Notes: a model not told the origin generated them from the sequence alone. A DNA stretch of 64,000 nt from FEN-1297 sp963710735 (GCA_963710735.1 CAVQBN010000023.1:124001-188000); one strand, 5' to 3'. Shown: positions 9,551 through 19,754, counted from the stretch's first letter. Made by a program: numbers and translations.

Positions 9551-10783
9551 ATGAAGTTCAGTCAGATATTTTTCGTCTCTTTTGAATCACTTAAAACAAA
9601 TAAATTAAGAACCTTCTTAACAATACTTGGTGTTGTTGTTGGTATATTTTCAATTGTTGTAATTATGACAATTATAACCATGCTGCAGACTTCAATTGAG
9701 GAAGGGGTTTCACAGCTGAATAAAAATACTTTTCAAATTCAAAAATGGCCTGCAATTCACACTGGCGGTCATAGTTCATGGGCAAAATATAGGAACAGAA
9801 AAGACATAACTTTGGATGATTTTAATTCATTCGAAAAAATGATGCCTCAAGCTAAATATGTTGGTGCGGATATCAGCTCAGGCAGGAAAGTAATTAAATT
9901 CCGTAATAATGAGACTAATCCTAATATTCAGATAATTGGAGTTACACCCGGCGCGTTTAAAACTTATCGTGTCAATGTTTCTGAAGGAAGAGATATAAGA
10001 CAATTGGATATTGATTATACTAATCATATTTGTCTATTGGGGAATGATGTTGTTGAAAAATTATTTATTGGAATCGATCCGGTGGGCCAAACAATAAAAG
10101 CTGATGGATTCCCGTTGAAAGTGGTTGGTGTGCTGGAGAAGCAGCCTCAATTATTCGGCCAGAGTATGGATAGCTATATAATTATTCCGATAACTACTTA
10201 TCAATCTTTCTATGGAAAAAAGAATCGGAGTGTTAGTATTACTGTAATGACATACAGTAAAGAAGATTATGAAAATACTATGGAAGCAGCTATCGGGCAT
10301 ATGAGAAAAATTCGAAAAGTAGATGCAGGCAAGGAAAATGATTTTGAAGTCTTTAGTAATGAATCAATTATGTCTCAGATAAATGATATTACGGGAGGTG
10401 TAAGAATAGGTGCTATTGTGGTTTCAATAATTGCACTTATCGCTGCCGGTGTAGGTATAATGAATATTATGCTGGTCTCTGTTACTGAAAGGACCAGAGA
10501 AATAGGAATTAGAAAAGCAGTTGGTGCTCAAAAGAGCGCAATATTAATACAATTTTTAATGGAAGCTGTAGTTTTATCTTTAATTGGTGGTTTCATCGGA
10601 ATATTTTTAGGGGTGATGATTGGAAATTTTGCCGGATCTTTCTTAAACGCCGTCACTGTTATACCATATGATTGGGTTATAATCGGCTTATCAATGTGTG
10701 TTATCGTCGGAGTAACTTTCGGAACTTATCCTGCATATAAAGCAGCAAACCTGGATCCGATTGAAGCGCTTAGATATGAATGA
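9551..10783 (+). CDS. MacB-type ABC permease, fifth (stand-alone) copy
   Basis: A 410-residue permease, MKFSQIFFVSFESLKTNKLR at the start, FtsX signature TERTREIGIRKAVGAQK, ending ANLDPIEALRYE. Its membrane regions match the copy at 8130 most closely, and both genes are preceded by AAAGCGGGAATC, so these two look like the youngest duplication. The periplasmic domain has KWPAIHTGGHSSW, closer to copies two and three. It stands alone, with 194 bases to the previous gene and 309 to the next. No ATPase or adaptor accompanies it. Confidence 0.85.
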   Translation: MKFSQIFFVSFESLKTNKLRTFLTILGVVVGIFSIVVIMTIITMLQTSIEEGVSQLNKNTFQIQKWPAIHTGGHSSWAKYRNRKDITLDDFNSFEKMMPQAKYVGADISSGRKVIKFRNNETNPNIQIIGVTPGAFKTYRVNVSEGRDIRQLDIDYTNHICLLGNDVVEKLFIGIDPVGQTIKADGFPLKVVGVLEKQPQLFGQSMDSYIIIPITTYQSFYGKKNRSVSITVMTYSKEDYENTMEAAIGHMRKIRKVDAGKENDFEVFSNESIMSQINDITGGVRIGAIVVSIIALIAAGVGIMNIMLVSVTERTREIGIRKAVGAQKSAILIQFLMEAVVLSLIGGFIGIFLGVMIGNFAGSFLNAVTVIPYDWVIIGLSMCVIVGVTFGTYPAYKAANLDPIEALRYE

Positions 10784-11092
10784 TGAATAATTATTATTTT
10801 TCAGGATAATTAAATTATTTTCGTTTCGTAGATTGAGTTTGAATTTACTGGATTTTCGGTAACTTAAACTTTTTTTTGGGTATATTAATTTCATACTAAA
10901 AATAATATTCTTTGTATCAAAGATTTTCAATATATAATTTAATTGAACTTCTATCTTTAAATAAAATCTTCTCCTATCGCTTTACCTGTTAGACACATTA
11001 TATTTTGCGTCAATATTTATTAGTTTATATCTTATGGACTTGATAAAAGAAGTCCTTAAATTTAGATTATTATATCAAAAAAGTATCTTCTT
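10784..11092. other. Intergenic region after the permease array
   Basis: 309 AT-rich bases with no supported gene. The only structure noted is the inverted repeat GGACTT-gataaaag-AAGTCC (11036-11055), close to the start of the next gene and without a T-tract, so an operator or mRNA hairpin is more likely than a terminator. The promoter of the gene at 11093 must lie in this stretch. Confidence 0.35.
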
Positions 11093-14000
11093 TTGTTGAA
11101 AATAAAATTTAATTTAATAATCACACTTTTTTCGGTTCTTTTATTGCAGTTTTCTGCTAGAGCACAGCAAAAATACTACAATACTATAGTAACCGACACC
11201 ATTCATATAAATTTTGATAATCATTATAAATTATCTCATGTTGATATTATTCCTTTCACGGAAACTATCATGTTAAATCATAAACTTCTTCATAAAGGTG
11301 ATTATAAATTTTCTTATTCCACCGCTTCTTTCAGTCTTTCTGATTCCCTTAAATATTCGATCTTCGATACTTTATTTATTACATACGAAACAATTAAGCT
11401 TGCCTTAAGAAATACTTATATGAAAAGGAGCCTGGCTTACATGTATGATCAGAAGTATGGAGATACTCTACGCGTAATGAAAAATGATGAAAACGCATTT
11501 ACTCCTGAATCGATCTTTGGTTCTGGGATTGAAAAAAGTGGAACTATTGTTCGCGGTTTTACTGTGGGTACTACCAAAGATTTTTCGTTGAACAGCGGCT
11601 TAAGATTGCAATTGTCAGGCAGGCTTTCAAAGGATATTGAAGTTGTGGCTGCTTTAACCGATGAGAACACACCGATACAACCTGAAGGCAATACGGCTAA
11701 TCTTCAGCAACTTGACAAAGTTTTTATTCAGATTAAACATCCTAATGCAATAGGTACTTTTGGTGATTATGAACTTCAAGAACATTATGGTGAATTCGGA
11801 GCTATAAGCAGAAAGCTTCAAGGATTATTGGGCGAATTTAATTACAAAGGACAAAAGGCATACATTTCAATTGCAAGTTCAACAGGCAAGTATACAACTA
11901 ATCAATTTAATGGAAATGACGGAGTACAAGGGCCTTACCAGTTAACAGGAGAAAATAATGAAAAAGATATTATCATAATTGCAGGAACCGAAAAAGTTTA
12001 TATTGATGGTATTGAGATGAAACGCGGCGAAAGGAATGATTATACAATTGAATACTCAAATGCCCAATTAACTTTTACACCAAACAGACTTATAACATCA
12101 GCCAGCAGAATTACTGTAGATTTTGAATATACGGATAGAAAATATTCTCGAACATTTTTTGGAGCTGGTGTTCAATCGAATATTATAAACAACAAATTGG
12201 GAATTCAGTTTCAATACTTGCGTGAAGGCGACAATCAAGATTCTCCGATAGATATTTCACTTTCAGATTCCGATAAAGCAATTCTTGCAAAAGCCGGCAA
12301 TGATCCGAATAAGGCAGTAAAGTCCGGAGTCGCTCTTGCCACACCGGACTCGCAAGGTGTAACAATTGGCATTTACCAAAAAATTGATACTGTTATCATT
12401 GGGCAGTCTTATACATATTACCGTTATAATCCCGGTAATCCAAATTCTATGTACAATGTAACATTTAGTTATGTCGGTACACAGCAAGGCGATTACAGCA
12501 TGATAAGTATAGGAAATTTTAAATTTGTAGGCATTAAGCAAGGAGACTATTCTCCCATTATCTTTTTACCATTACCTGAAATGAAGCAGCTTGGTAATTT
12601 CGTTTTAAATTATGAGCCGGTTAAAGGAATTAGTCTTGATCTGGATTTAGCCGGCAGCAATTGGGATCAAAATAGGTTTTCTACAGTTGATGATAATAAA
12701 AATAACGGCTATGCAAGAAATCTTCAGTTAAAAATAAATCCGAGAAAAGTCGAAATTGGGAAAATGAATTTAGGAGATATCGGACTTTCTTATCAGGATA
12801 GATTTATTGAAAATAGATTTACCCCAATCGATAGAATTAATTCAATCGAGTTTAACAGAAATTTTAATATAACCCAAACTCAAACTCCGGAAAGCGAACA
12901 GTTAAGAGAATTTAATCTAAATTATATTCCTGTAAAAGGACTAAACTTTGCTTCATCATACGGATATTTAAAGCGAGGCAGTGATTTCCTTTCAAAAAGA
13001 TTTAATAATACGGTAGCCTTTACAAATAATAAAACATATAATTTGAATTATAATCTTGATTATGTCTCTTCGAAAAATGTTGGGTTAAACAGCGGCTGGC
13101 TCAGACAAAATGGAAGCGGATATTTTACTGTTTGGAAATTACAGCCTGGTGTAGATTTTTTAGCTGAAAATAAAAAAGATATTCAGACTACGGCTGACAC
13201 TTTACTTTCCAGCAGTTTAAAATATTATGAAATTGATCCTTTCCTAAAACTGGTTGACATCGACGGATTTAAGCTTTCAACAAAATATTCTTTAAGAGAT
13301 GATTATGCCCCGTTAAATGGTATGATGTTGAAAGAGTCCCGTTCAACTGCTCAGTTTTTTGAATTGGATTACACTGGACTCAGACAATTTAATTCTACTT
13401 TAAATGTTACGGTAAATAATAAATCTTATGAAGAAGCCTTTAAGAAAAGAGGTCTGCTGAATGCCCAAACAATTTTAGTCCGTTCACAAAGCCGTTTTAA
13501 TTTCGGAAGGCCTCTTTCCGGAAATTATTATTATGAAGTTTCAACTCAACGAACTGCTAAATTGCAGAAAGTTTTTGTTAAAGTTGCTCAAGGCGCGGGC
13601 AATTATGTCTACCTTGGCGATTTGAATCATAATGGTGTCGCTGATGAGAATGAATTTCAGCCAACTCTTTATGATGGCAATTATGTTTTGGTAACAGTTC
13701 CAACAGATCAGCTTTACCCGGTTATTGATTTAAAAACCAGCACGAGATGGAAAATAAATTATAAAGACATTTTTGATCATAATTCTTTACTTGGTACAAT
13801 ATTACATCCTTTTTCTTCTGAAACGGATTGGCGTGTTGAAGAAAATAGTCAGGAACAGGATTATAAAAAAATATATCTTCTCCATTTCTCGGATTTTCAG
13901 AATCCCGATAAAACAATTCATGGTACTAATTTTATTCAGCAGGATTTATATTTGTTTGAAAATGATCCTGAATTTTCTGCAAGACTTCGATATTCCCAGA

Positions 14001-14566
14001 GTAAAGGTATGGATCAATTCAGTGGAGGAATTGAAAAATCATATACACGGGAAAGGAGTCTAAGAATCAATTTTAAAATGATAGAAGAGATGAGTAACCA
14101 GACAGATATCGTAATTCAGAATGATAATTTGAATGCACCCGAAACATCCACAGATAGAAGAGAAATTACTTCAAGCAGCATTACCTCAGATTTTTCTTAT
14201 CGCCCTCAGAGAAATATTGAAGTAGGTTTTAAATTTAATGTGGGAAAACGAGAAGATGATTTTCCGGTTACGCCAACTATTATAGATATTAACACTCAAT
14301 TGATTAGGTTTACACTATCATTTGCCGGCTCCGGAAGGTTACGAATTGAATTCGAAAGAGATGAATTGAATTCCAGCGCAACGACAAACTTCATTCCTTT
14401 TCAAATGACGGAAGGTAATGTGATTGGAAAAAATTTCTTCTGGCGTTTTAATTTTGATTACAGGTTGTCATCAAATCTTCAATCCACTATAAGCTATGAT
14501 GGAAGAGTACAGGGTAATGAAAGAGTAGTACATACGGCAAGAGCAGAGGTAAGAGCATTCTTTTAA
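11093..14566 (+). CDS. Large outer-membrane beta-barrel-type protein of unknown function
   Basis: A 1157-residue protein that I do not recognise as a named family. It starts with TTG TTG AAA (11093; 11096 also possible) because no ATG lies near; a signal peptide follows (about 1-24, LLLQFSARAQQ). The rest is dominated by alternating polar/aromatic segments typical of outer-membrane strands, and the last residues are RAEVRAFF, with the terminal aromatic expected of barrels. Notable parts: IDGIEMKRGERNDYTIEYSN, which resembles repeated segments of large Bacteroidota surface proteins, and GDLNHNGVADENEFQPTLYDG, a calcium-loop-like acidic stretch. The Nudix gene follows by 29 bases. Possibly SprA- or secretion-related, but that is a guess. 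Confidence 0.6.
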   Translation: MLKIKFNLIITLFSVLLLQFSARAQQKYYNTIVTDTIHINFDNHYKLSHVDIIPFTETIMLNHKLLHKGDYKFSYSTASFSLSDSLKYSIFDTLFITYETIKLALRNTYMKRSLAYMYDQKYGDTLRVMKNDENAFTPESIFGSGIEKSGTIVRGFTVGTTKDFSLNSGLRLQLSGRLSKDIEVVAALTDENTPIQPEGNTANLQQLDKVFIQIKHPNAIGTFGDYELQEHYGEFGAISRKLQGLLGEFNYKGQKAYISIASSTGKYTTNQFNGNDGVQGPYQLTGENNEKDIIIIAGTEKVYIDGIEMKRGERNDYTIEYSNAQLTFTPNRLITSASRITVDFEYTDRKYSRTFFGAGVQSNIINNKLGIQFQYLREGDNQDSPIDISLSDSDKAILAKAGNDPNKAVKSGVALATPDSQGVTIGIYQKIDTVIIGQSYTYYRYNPGNPNSMYNVTFSYVGTQQGDYSMISIGNFKFVGIKQGDYSPIIFLPLPEMKQLGNFVLNYEPVKGISLDLDLAGSNWDQNRFSTVDDNKNNGYARNLQLKINPRKVEIGKMNLGDIGLSYQDRFIENRFTPIDRINSIEFNRNFNITQTQTPESEQLREFNLNYIPVKGLNFASSYGYLKRGSDFLSKRFNNTVAFTNNKTYNLNYNLDYVSSKNVGLNSGWLRQNGSGYFTVWKLQPGVDFLAENKKDIQTTADTLLSSSLKYYEIDPFLKLVDIDGFKLSTKYSLRDDYAPLNGMMLKESRSTAQFFELDYTGLRQFNSTLNVTVNNKSYEEAFKKRGLLNAQTILVRSQSRFNFGRPLSGNYYYEVSTQRTAKLQKVFVKVAQGAGNYVYLGDLNHNGVADENEFQPTLYDGNYVLVTVPTDQLYPVIDLKTSTRWKINYKDIFDHNSLLGTILHPFSSETDWRVEENSQEQDYKKIYLLHFSDFQNPDKTIHGTNFIQQDLYLFENDPEFSARLRYSQSKGMDQFSGGIEKSYTRERSLRINFKMIEEMSNQTDIVIQNDNLNAPETSTDRREITSSSITSDFSYRPQRNIEVGFKFNVGKREDDFPVTPTIIDINTQLIRFTLSFAGSGRLRIEFERDELNSSATTNFIPFQMTEGNVIGKNFFWRFNFDYRLSSNLQSTISYDGRVQGNERVVHTARAEVRAFF

Positions 14567-14595
14567 ATTAGATTAAAATTTAAAGGTAAACGTAA

Positions 14596-15057
14596 ATGGA
14601 GATTATTTCAAAATATGTTGAGCTGCATATCTTCAGACAAATAAATGAAAAGCTGGAATTTTTATTACTTAAAAGATCCGGCGGTCAAATTTATCCTGGT
14701 TTATGGCAAATGGTTACAGGAAAAATTAAAAAAGGTGAAAAGGCATTTGAATGTGCATTGCGAGAAATGAAAGAAGAAACGGGATTAACGCCAAAAAAAT
14801 TTTGGGTTGCTCCTAACGTCAATTCATTTTATTCGCCGCAGGAAGATAGTATAATTTTGCTGCCTGTTTTTGCGGCGCAGGTGGAAGAAAATTCTACTGT
14901 TTCAATTAGCAATGAACATACTGAATTTAGATGGACAAATTCTAGCAATGCCAAAAAATTACTTGCATGGCCTGGCCAACGAAAGTCAGTCGAAATAATT
15001 GGAGACTACATTACCAAAGAACCAAAATTTTTGAATTTTATTGAAATAAAATTGTGA
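14596..15057 (+). CDS. Nudix hydrolase
   Basis: A 153-residue Nudix pyrophosphohydrolase. The Nudix box is complete (residues 42-64): G, then E48, then REMKEETGL (56-64), fitting Gx5Ex7REUxEExGU. The layout, with LLLKRSGGQIYPGLWQMVTG before the box, resembles dihydroneopterin-triphosphate pyrophosphatases (NudB) and general NTP-cleaning enzymes; the substrate cannot be read from the sequence. It directly follows the large outer-membrane-type gene and is probably co-transcribed with it, though nothing suggests a shared function. Confidence 0.85.
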   Translation: MEIISKYVELHIFRQINEKLEFLLLKRSGGQIYPGLWQMVTGKIKKGEKAFECALREMKEETGLTPKKFWVAPNVNSFYSPQEDSIILLPVFAAQVEENSTVSISNEHTEFRWTNSSNAKKLLAWPGQRKSVEIIGDYITKEPKFLNFIEIKL

Positions 15058-15421
15058 GCATTTGTCATCATATAAATTTTACTCTTATAATTTTCACCGA
15101 CTTTCCTAATTGTTATAAGTCACAATAATCTGAGATATATTTTTTATTTTTTCATTTATATAAGATTAAATATCTTATAAACAATGAGCACTTAGTGACA
15201 TTTATTTCACACTCAAATTTTAATCATAGACTTTGCAACCGTTTCAATTAAACAAAAATATATTTATGAATTAGAATCCTAATGAACTTTTAGTGTTAAG
15301 ATTCTAATATGAGAATGATAATTATTCTATCTAAAAAAGAATTTATAAATTCGAATAAAATTAACTTCAATTAAAACTATATTCATTTTCAAAAAAATTA
15401 AGAACATAAGGAGTTGAATCA
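15058..15421. other. Intergenic region with a 12-bp inverted repeat
   Basis: 364 very AT-rich bases without a supported gene. The striking element is an inverted repeat, TTAGAATCCTAA (15271-15282) and TTAAGATTCTAA (15296-15307), pairing at 11 of 12 positions around a 13-base loop. No T-tract follows, so it looks more like a binding site or mRNA hairpin than a terminator. The ribosome site AAGGAG before ATG 15422 is good (15409-15414). Confidence 0.4.
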
Positions 15422-18400
15422 ATGAAACTTGAGAAAAAGGGATTGTTAATATTTCTCCCATTTTTATTCTTTTTCATTTTTAGTGTTAAAGCTGTTCCAA
15501 AAACGAATAAGGATGAAATCACTAAAACAAAAAAAGATTCAACCGATATATTTTCAGGATTGAAATTTAGAAATATTGGACCTGCTGTGGCGGGCGGTAG
15601 AGTAAGTGCTGTTGTCGGTGTCCCGGGTAAACCGGATATTTATTACATAGGCGGAGCAGCCGGAGGTGTTTTCAAAACAACAGATGGCGGGCATTCCTGG
15701 AAAGCTATTTTTACAAAATATCCGCCTTCAATTGGTGCAATAGCTTTAGCTCCTTCAAACCCTAATTTAGTTTGGGTTGGTACCGGTGAGGCAAATATCA
15801 GGAATGATATTACTAACGGAAAAGGTGTTTATTATTCTCCCGACGGAGGTTTAAGTTGGAAATTTATGGGATTGAAAGATGTAGGACAGATTTCAAAAAT
15901 AATCGTGGATCCAAATAATCCTAAAATTGTTTTTGTTGCTGCTATTGGACATGCATGGGCACCAAATAAGGAAAGAGGTTTATACAAAACAATAGACGGC
16001 GGCAATACATGGAAAAAAGTTTTATATGTAAATGATACAACTGGTGTAAATGATGTAGTATTTGAGCCCGGAAATCCGGAAGTAATGTTAGCTTCAACCT
16101 GGCAGGTTATTCGTTACCCCTGGGCTCTTGTTGACGGAGGAAAAGGAAGCGGAGTTTGGGAATCTAAAGACGGCGGTGATAGTTGGATAAAGTTGAACAA
16201 AGGCTTGCCAAAAGGTTTGATGGGTAGAATTTCATTCGGTACTTCTTTAAGCAATCCGGAACATGTTTATGCATTAATCGAATCTAAACACGGAATGCTG
16301 TGGGATTCCCATGATTTTGGCGATCACTGGAGCCTGGTAACAAATAATCACGAACTTGATGTACGTCCATTTTACTTTACGAAAATGGAAGTCGCTCCCG
16401 ACAATGATAACAAAATATACTTTTTATCATTTTTACTTACTCTTTCAACTGATGGAGGGAAAACTGTTAAATCAATTGAAGATGGAGTGCATGTTGATCA
16501 TCATGCAATGTGGATTGATCCGCAAAACCCCGATCGAATAATTGAAGGCAATGACGGGGGAGTTTATCAATCACTGAACGGCGGAAAAGCTTGGCATTAT
16601 TTTGATAATATTCCGATCGAGCAATTCTATCAAGTTGCAACAGATACTTTAATCGCATATCATATTGCAGGCGGACTTCAGGATAACAACGCATGGTATG
16701 GACCATCACATAATTTAAATGGTAACAGTATAAATGGTTCTAATTGGTTTGTAGTTGCTGGCGGTGATGGTGAATATGCGGTTCCAGCACCAAGCGATCC
16801 GAATATAATTTATTCCGAGTCGCAAGATGGTTTTTTAAATAGACTTGATTTGAAAACCGGATTGAAGCAGCATATTCGTCCTTACTTTTTTGATGTAAGC
16901 GATAAAAGTCCAGCTGAATTAAAATATCGTTTTAATTGGACAACTCCGATTGCAGTTTCCTATAATGATGCTAATGAAGTTTACTTAGGCGCTAACGTAT
17001 TATTTAAAACTACGGATGGCGGCACAAATTGGAAAGTTATTAGCCCTGATCTTACAAGGAATGATAAGAGTAAACAAATAAAAAGCGGCGGGCCAATTAA
17101 CCTTGATATGAGCGGAGCAGAAACTTATGGAACCATTATATCTATCGGACTTTCAAAACAGAATTCTAAAGTAATATGGTTAGGTACAGATGACGGTCAA
17201 GTTCAAGTAACTCAAGATGGTGGTGAACATTGGAGCAATGTAACGAAAAATATTCCTAACTTACCTGAGTGGGGAAGAGTTTATCAATTGGATGTTTCCC
17301 CTTATTCTCCTTCTACTTGCTACATCGCTGTTGATCTGCATATGCTGGATAACGATAAACCTTATGTTTACAAAACTAATAATTTCGGAAAAACTTGGAC
17401 GGAAATAACTAAGGGTCTTCCGGATGATGAACAGGTACACGTCGTTAGAGAAGATCCAAACAAAAAAGGATTTTTATTTTTAGGGAATGATATCGGATTA
17501 TACTTTTCTTCAAATGATGGTGAAAATTGGACAAGATTAAAAAGTAATTTTCCAAACGCGCCTGTTTGGGACCTTAAGTTTGTAAAACAAACACACGATT
17601 TGGTTGTCGCAACGCATGGACGGGGCATTTTTGTTTTAGATAATATTACTCCATTGGAAGAAATGACTAAAAATATAGAAGATAATAATTTTTCATTGTT
17701 CAATATGCTTCCGGTATATAATTTCCATATCTGGTACAGAAGCGGATTCAGTGAACCGGGAAAATATACTGCTCCTAATCCTCCGGATGGGGCAGTTATT
17801 GATTATTATTTGAAAACAAAAATTAAAACAACCAAAGAAGAAAAGGAAAAACATGAAGTACCTGTTCTGATTAAAATAACTGATGTGGCCGGTGCGGAGA
17901 TTGATACCTTGCATGGAACAGCTAAAGCCGGAGTAAATAGAGTAATATGGAATTTGCGTTATAAAAGTCCAGAATTTTTTAACGAAGATACTGTAGGGGA
18001 AAAACATATTTCTTACCATGACGGACCAGAAGTTTTACCTGGAATTTATTCAATTTCAGTTACCGTAAATGGAAAAACAGAAACAAAAAACGTGGATATA
18101 AAAACTGATCCCCGATTGATATTTAATATGCCAGCAGCAAAAGATCAATTTAAAGCTGCAATGCGGGTACAAAAGGATATATCTGCAATGAATACGATGT
18201 TAAATAGAATAGATAATTTGCGCCAGCAAATTGTGGATATAAAAAAATCAATTAAAGTTATGATTGGAAATAATACAGGTTCTGAGGATCAATACAAATC
18301 TATAATTAAAAATGCGGATGAGATAGACTCAACTTTAAAAACAATTAAGGATACAATATATGCAACTGGACCTCAGCATAAAGTCGGAGAAGATGATATT

Positions 18401-18643
18401 CATTTTCTTACACAACTACATAATTGGTTTTACAATTTAAATTACTGGGTAGCCGGAGATTATGATACCGCTCCTAATTCGATTACATTAGACCAGATGC
18501 GTGATCTCGAAACTCAGCTTGCAAATTATATTGATGATTTTAATAATATTATCACTTTAAAAGTGGTACTATTTAATAAATCTGCTTCAAGCGTTGGAAT
18601 ACCAACACTACTTCAAGGAAAAACTATAAGCTTGCAGTATTAA
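15422..18643 (+). CDS. Secreted BNR/sortilin-type beta-propeller protein
   Basis: A 1073-residue secreted protein. The signal peptide is about residues 1-25 (IFLPFLFFFIFSVKA). Then come many BNR/VPS10-type repeats with the S/T-x-D-G-G-x-x-W signature: KTTDGGHSWK, YSPDGGLSWK, KTIDGGNTWK, ESKDGGDSWI, KTTDGGTNWK. These form one or two propellers up to about residue 740. The remaining C-terminal part holds a beta domain (VLIKITDVAGAEIDTLHG) and a helical region. This architecture is often annotated 'glycosyl hydrolase' or 'sortilin' in Bacteroidota, but no catalytic activity is evident. No type IX sorting domain is present at its end. A strong terminator follows, so it is a single-gene unit. Confidence 0.75.
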   Translation: MKLEKKGLLIFLPFLFFFIFSVKAVPKTNKDEITKTKKDSTDIFSGLKFRNIGPAVAGGRVSAVVGVPGKPDIYYIGGAAGGVFKTTDGGHSWKAIFTKYPPSIGAIALAPSNPNLVWVGTGEANIRNDITNGKGVYYSPDGGLSWKFMGLKDVGQISKIIVDPNNPKIVFVAAIGHAWAPNKERGLYKTIDGGNTWKKVLYVNDTTGVNDVVFEPGNPEVMLASTWQVIRYPWALVDGGKGSGVWESKDGGDSWIKLNKGLPKGLMGRISFGTSLSNPEHVYALIESKHGMLWDSHDFGDHWSLVTNNHELDVRPFYFTKMEVAPDNDNKIYFLSFLLTLSTDGGKTVKSIEDGVHVDHHAMWIDPQNPDRIIEGNDGGVYQSLNGGKAWHYFDNIPIEQFYQVATDTLIAYHIAGGLQDNNAWYGPSHNLNGNSINGSNWFVVAGGDGEYAVPAPSDPNIIYSESQDGFLNRLDLKTGLKQHIRPYFFDVSDKSPAELKYRFNWTTPIAVSYNDANEVYLGANVLFKTTDGGTNWKVISPDLTRNDKSKQIKSGGPINLDMSGAETYGTIISIGLSKQNSKVIWLGTDDGQVQVTQDGGEHWSNVTKNIPNLPEWGRVYQLDVSPYSPSTCYIAVDLHMLDNDKPYVYKTNNFGKTWTEITKGLPDDEQVHVVREDPNKKGFLFLGNDIGLYFSSNDGENWTRLKSNFPNAPVWDLKFVKQTHDLVVATHGRGIFVLDNITPLEEMTKNIEDNNFSLFNMLPVYNFHIWYRSGFSEPGKYTAPNPPDGAVIDYYLKTKIKTTKEEKEKHEVPVLIKITDVAGAEIDTLHGTAKAGVNRVIWNLRYKSPEFFNEDTVGEKHISYHDGPEVLPGIYSISVTVNGKTETKNVDIKTDPRLIFNMPAAKDQFKAAMRVQKDISAMNTMLNRIDNLRQQIVDIKKSIKVMIGNNTGSEDQYKSIIKNADEIDSTLKTIKDTIYATGPQHKVGEDDIHFLTQLHNWFYNLNYWVAGDYDTAPNSITLDQMRDLETQLANYIDDFNNIITLKVVLFNKSASSVGIPTLLQGKTISLQY

Positions 18644-18668
18644 AATAAATTATTCAATAAAATTTATC

Positions 18669-18695
18669 GGGGTGTTAACAACACCCCTTTTTTTT
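18669..18695 (+). terminator. Rho-independent terminator
   Basis: A perfect 8-bp stem, GGGGTGTT (18669-18676) and AACACCCC (18680-18687), with a 3-base loop and a run of eight T. It sits just after the BNR protein gene and is one of the clearest terminators in the window. Confidence 0.92.
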
Positions 18696-18839
18696 GAATT
18701 ATGGGGAAATCTAGTTTAATCTTAGAAAGATTGAAAATATTGTATTTAAAAGTTAATAATTACATTAAAGTGTTATGCTTTAAGTAGTGTTTTAATTATT
18801 TTTAACAACGAAATTTCAAATATTATATTGGAGTTAACT

Positions 18840-19754
18840 TTGGGATTATTAATCGTTGGGTCACTTGGTTTAGATACCGTTGAAACACCATTCGATAAAG
18901 TAGAAAATGCTCTTGGCGGTTCTGCAACATATATTTCTTTAGCTGCCAGTTATTTTACCGGGCCGGTATATCTTATGGGTATTGTGGGAGATGACTTTCC
19001 CAAAAAATATATTGACCTTCTTGAAAATCATAATGTTGATCTAGAAGGATTACAAATAATAGAAAACGGTAAAACTTTTCGATGGTCCGGCAAGTATCAT
19101 TATGATCTAAATGTTCGTGATACTTTATTTACCGAATTAAATGTATTTGAAAATTTTGATCCCATTGCTCCAGATAGTTATAAAAAATCTAAGTTCATAT
19201 GTCTCGGCAATATCGATCCTGTTTTACAAATAAAAGTTCTTGATCAAATGGAAAACCCGCAATTTGTTGTTTGCGATACAATGAACTATTGGATTGAAGG
19301 TAAAAAAGACGTTTTAATAAATTTACTCCCAAAAGTTAACGTTTTGATAATCAATGATTCTGAAGCTAGATTACTTGCAAAGGAACCTAACTTAATAAAA
19401 GCATCAAGAATTATTAGAGATATGGGGCCGGAGATATTGATAATCAAAAAAGGTGAGCATGGTGCTCTTCTGTTTACGGAGGATATAATCTTTTCTGCAC
19501 CTGCATATCCTATGGAAATGATTTATGACCCTACTGGAGCCGGAGATTCTTTTGCCGGAGGATTTACAGGCTATCTGCATAAAACTCAGGATTTGAGTCC
19601 GGAAAATATGAAACGTGCAGTAGTATATGGAAGTGCTATGGCTTCGTTTTGTGTGGAAAAATTTAGCACACAAGGCTTGGAAGAGTTAAAATATTATAGA
19701 ATTCAGGACAGATATAGAGAATTCCTAAATCTTTCTAAGGTTGATGAAAAATAA
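18840..19754 (+). CDS. PfkB-family sugar/nucleoside kinase
   Basis: Ribokinase/PfkB-fold kinase of about 304 residues. Family signs: N-terminal GSLGLDTVETPF with the small-residue GGSATYISLAA substrate-binding segment, and the C-terminal anion-hole motif DPTGAGDSFAGGF with the catalytic Asp. An in-frame TTG at 18828 is part of the ribosome site TTGGAG (18828-18833), so TTG 18840 (MGLLIVGSLG) is the better start. The gene overlaps mtnA by 11 bases, so the two are translationally coupled. Substrate is not evident; the coupling to MTR-1-P isomerase suggests a role in nucleoside or thiopentose salvage, which is inference only. Confidence 0.75.
   Translation: MGLLIVGSLGLDTVETPFDKVENALGGSATYISLAASYFTGPVYLMGIVGDDFPKKYIDLLENHNVDLEGLQIIENGKTFRWSGKYHYDLNVRDTLFTELNVFENFDPIAPDSYKKSKFICLGNIDPVLQIKVLDQMENPQFVVCDTMNYWIEGKKDVLINLLPKVNVLIINDSEARLLAKEPNLIKASRIIRDMGPEILIIKKGEHGALLFTEDIIFSAPAYPMEMIYDPTGAGDSFAGGFTGYLHKTQDLSPENMKRAVVYGSAMASFCVEKFSTQGLEELKYYRIQDRYREFLNLSKVDEK

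Noticed and set aside
13773..14063. 96-residue plus-strand frame inside the 1157-residue gene
   Set aside because: A shadow frame: lies wholly inside a clearly coding gene, no ribosome site, no recognisable domain.
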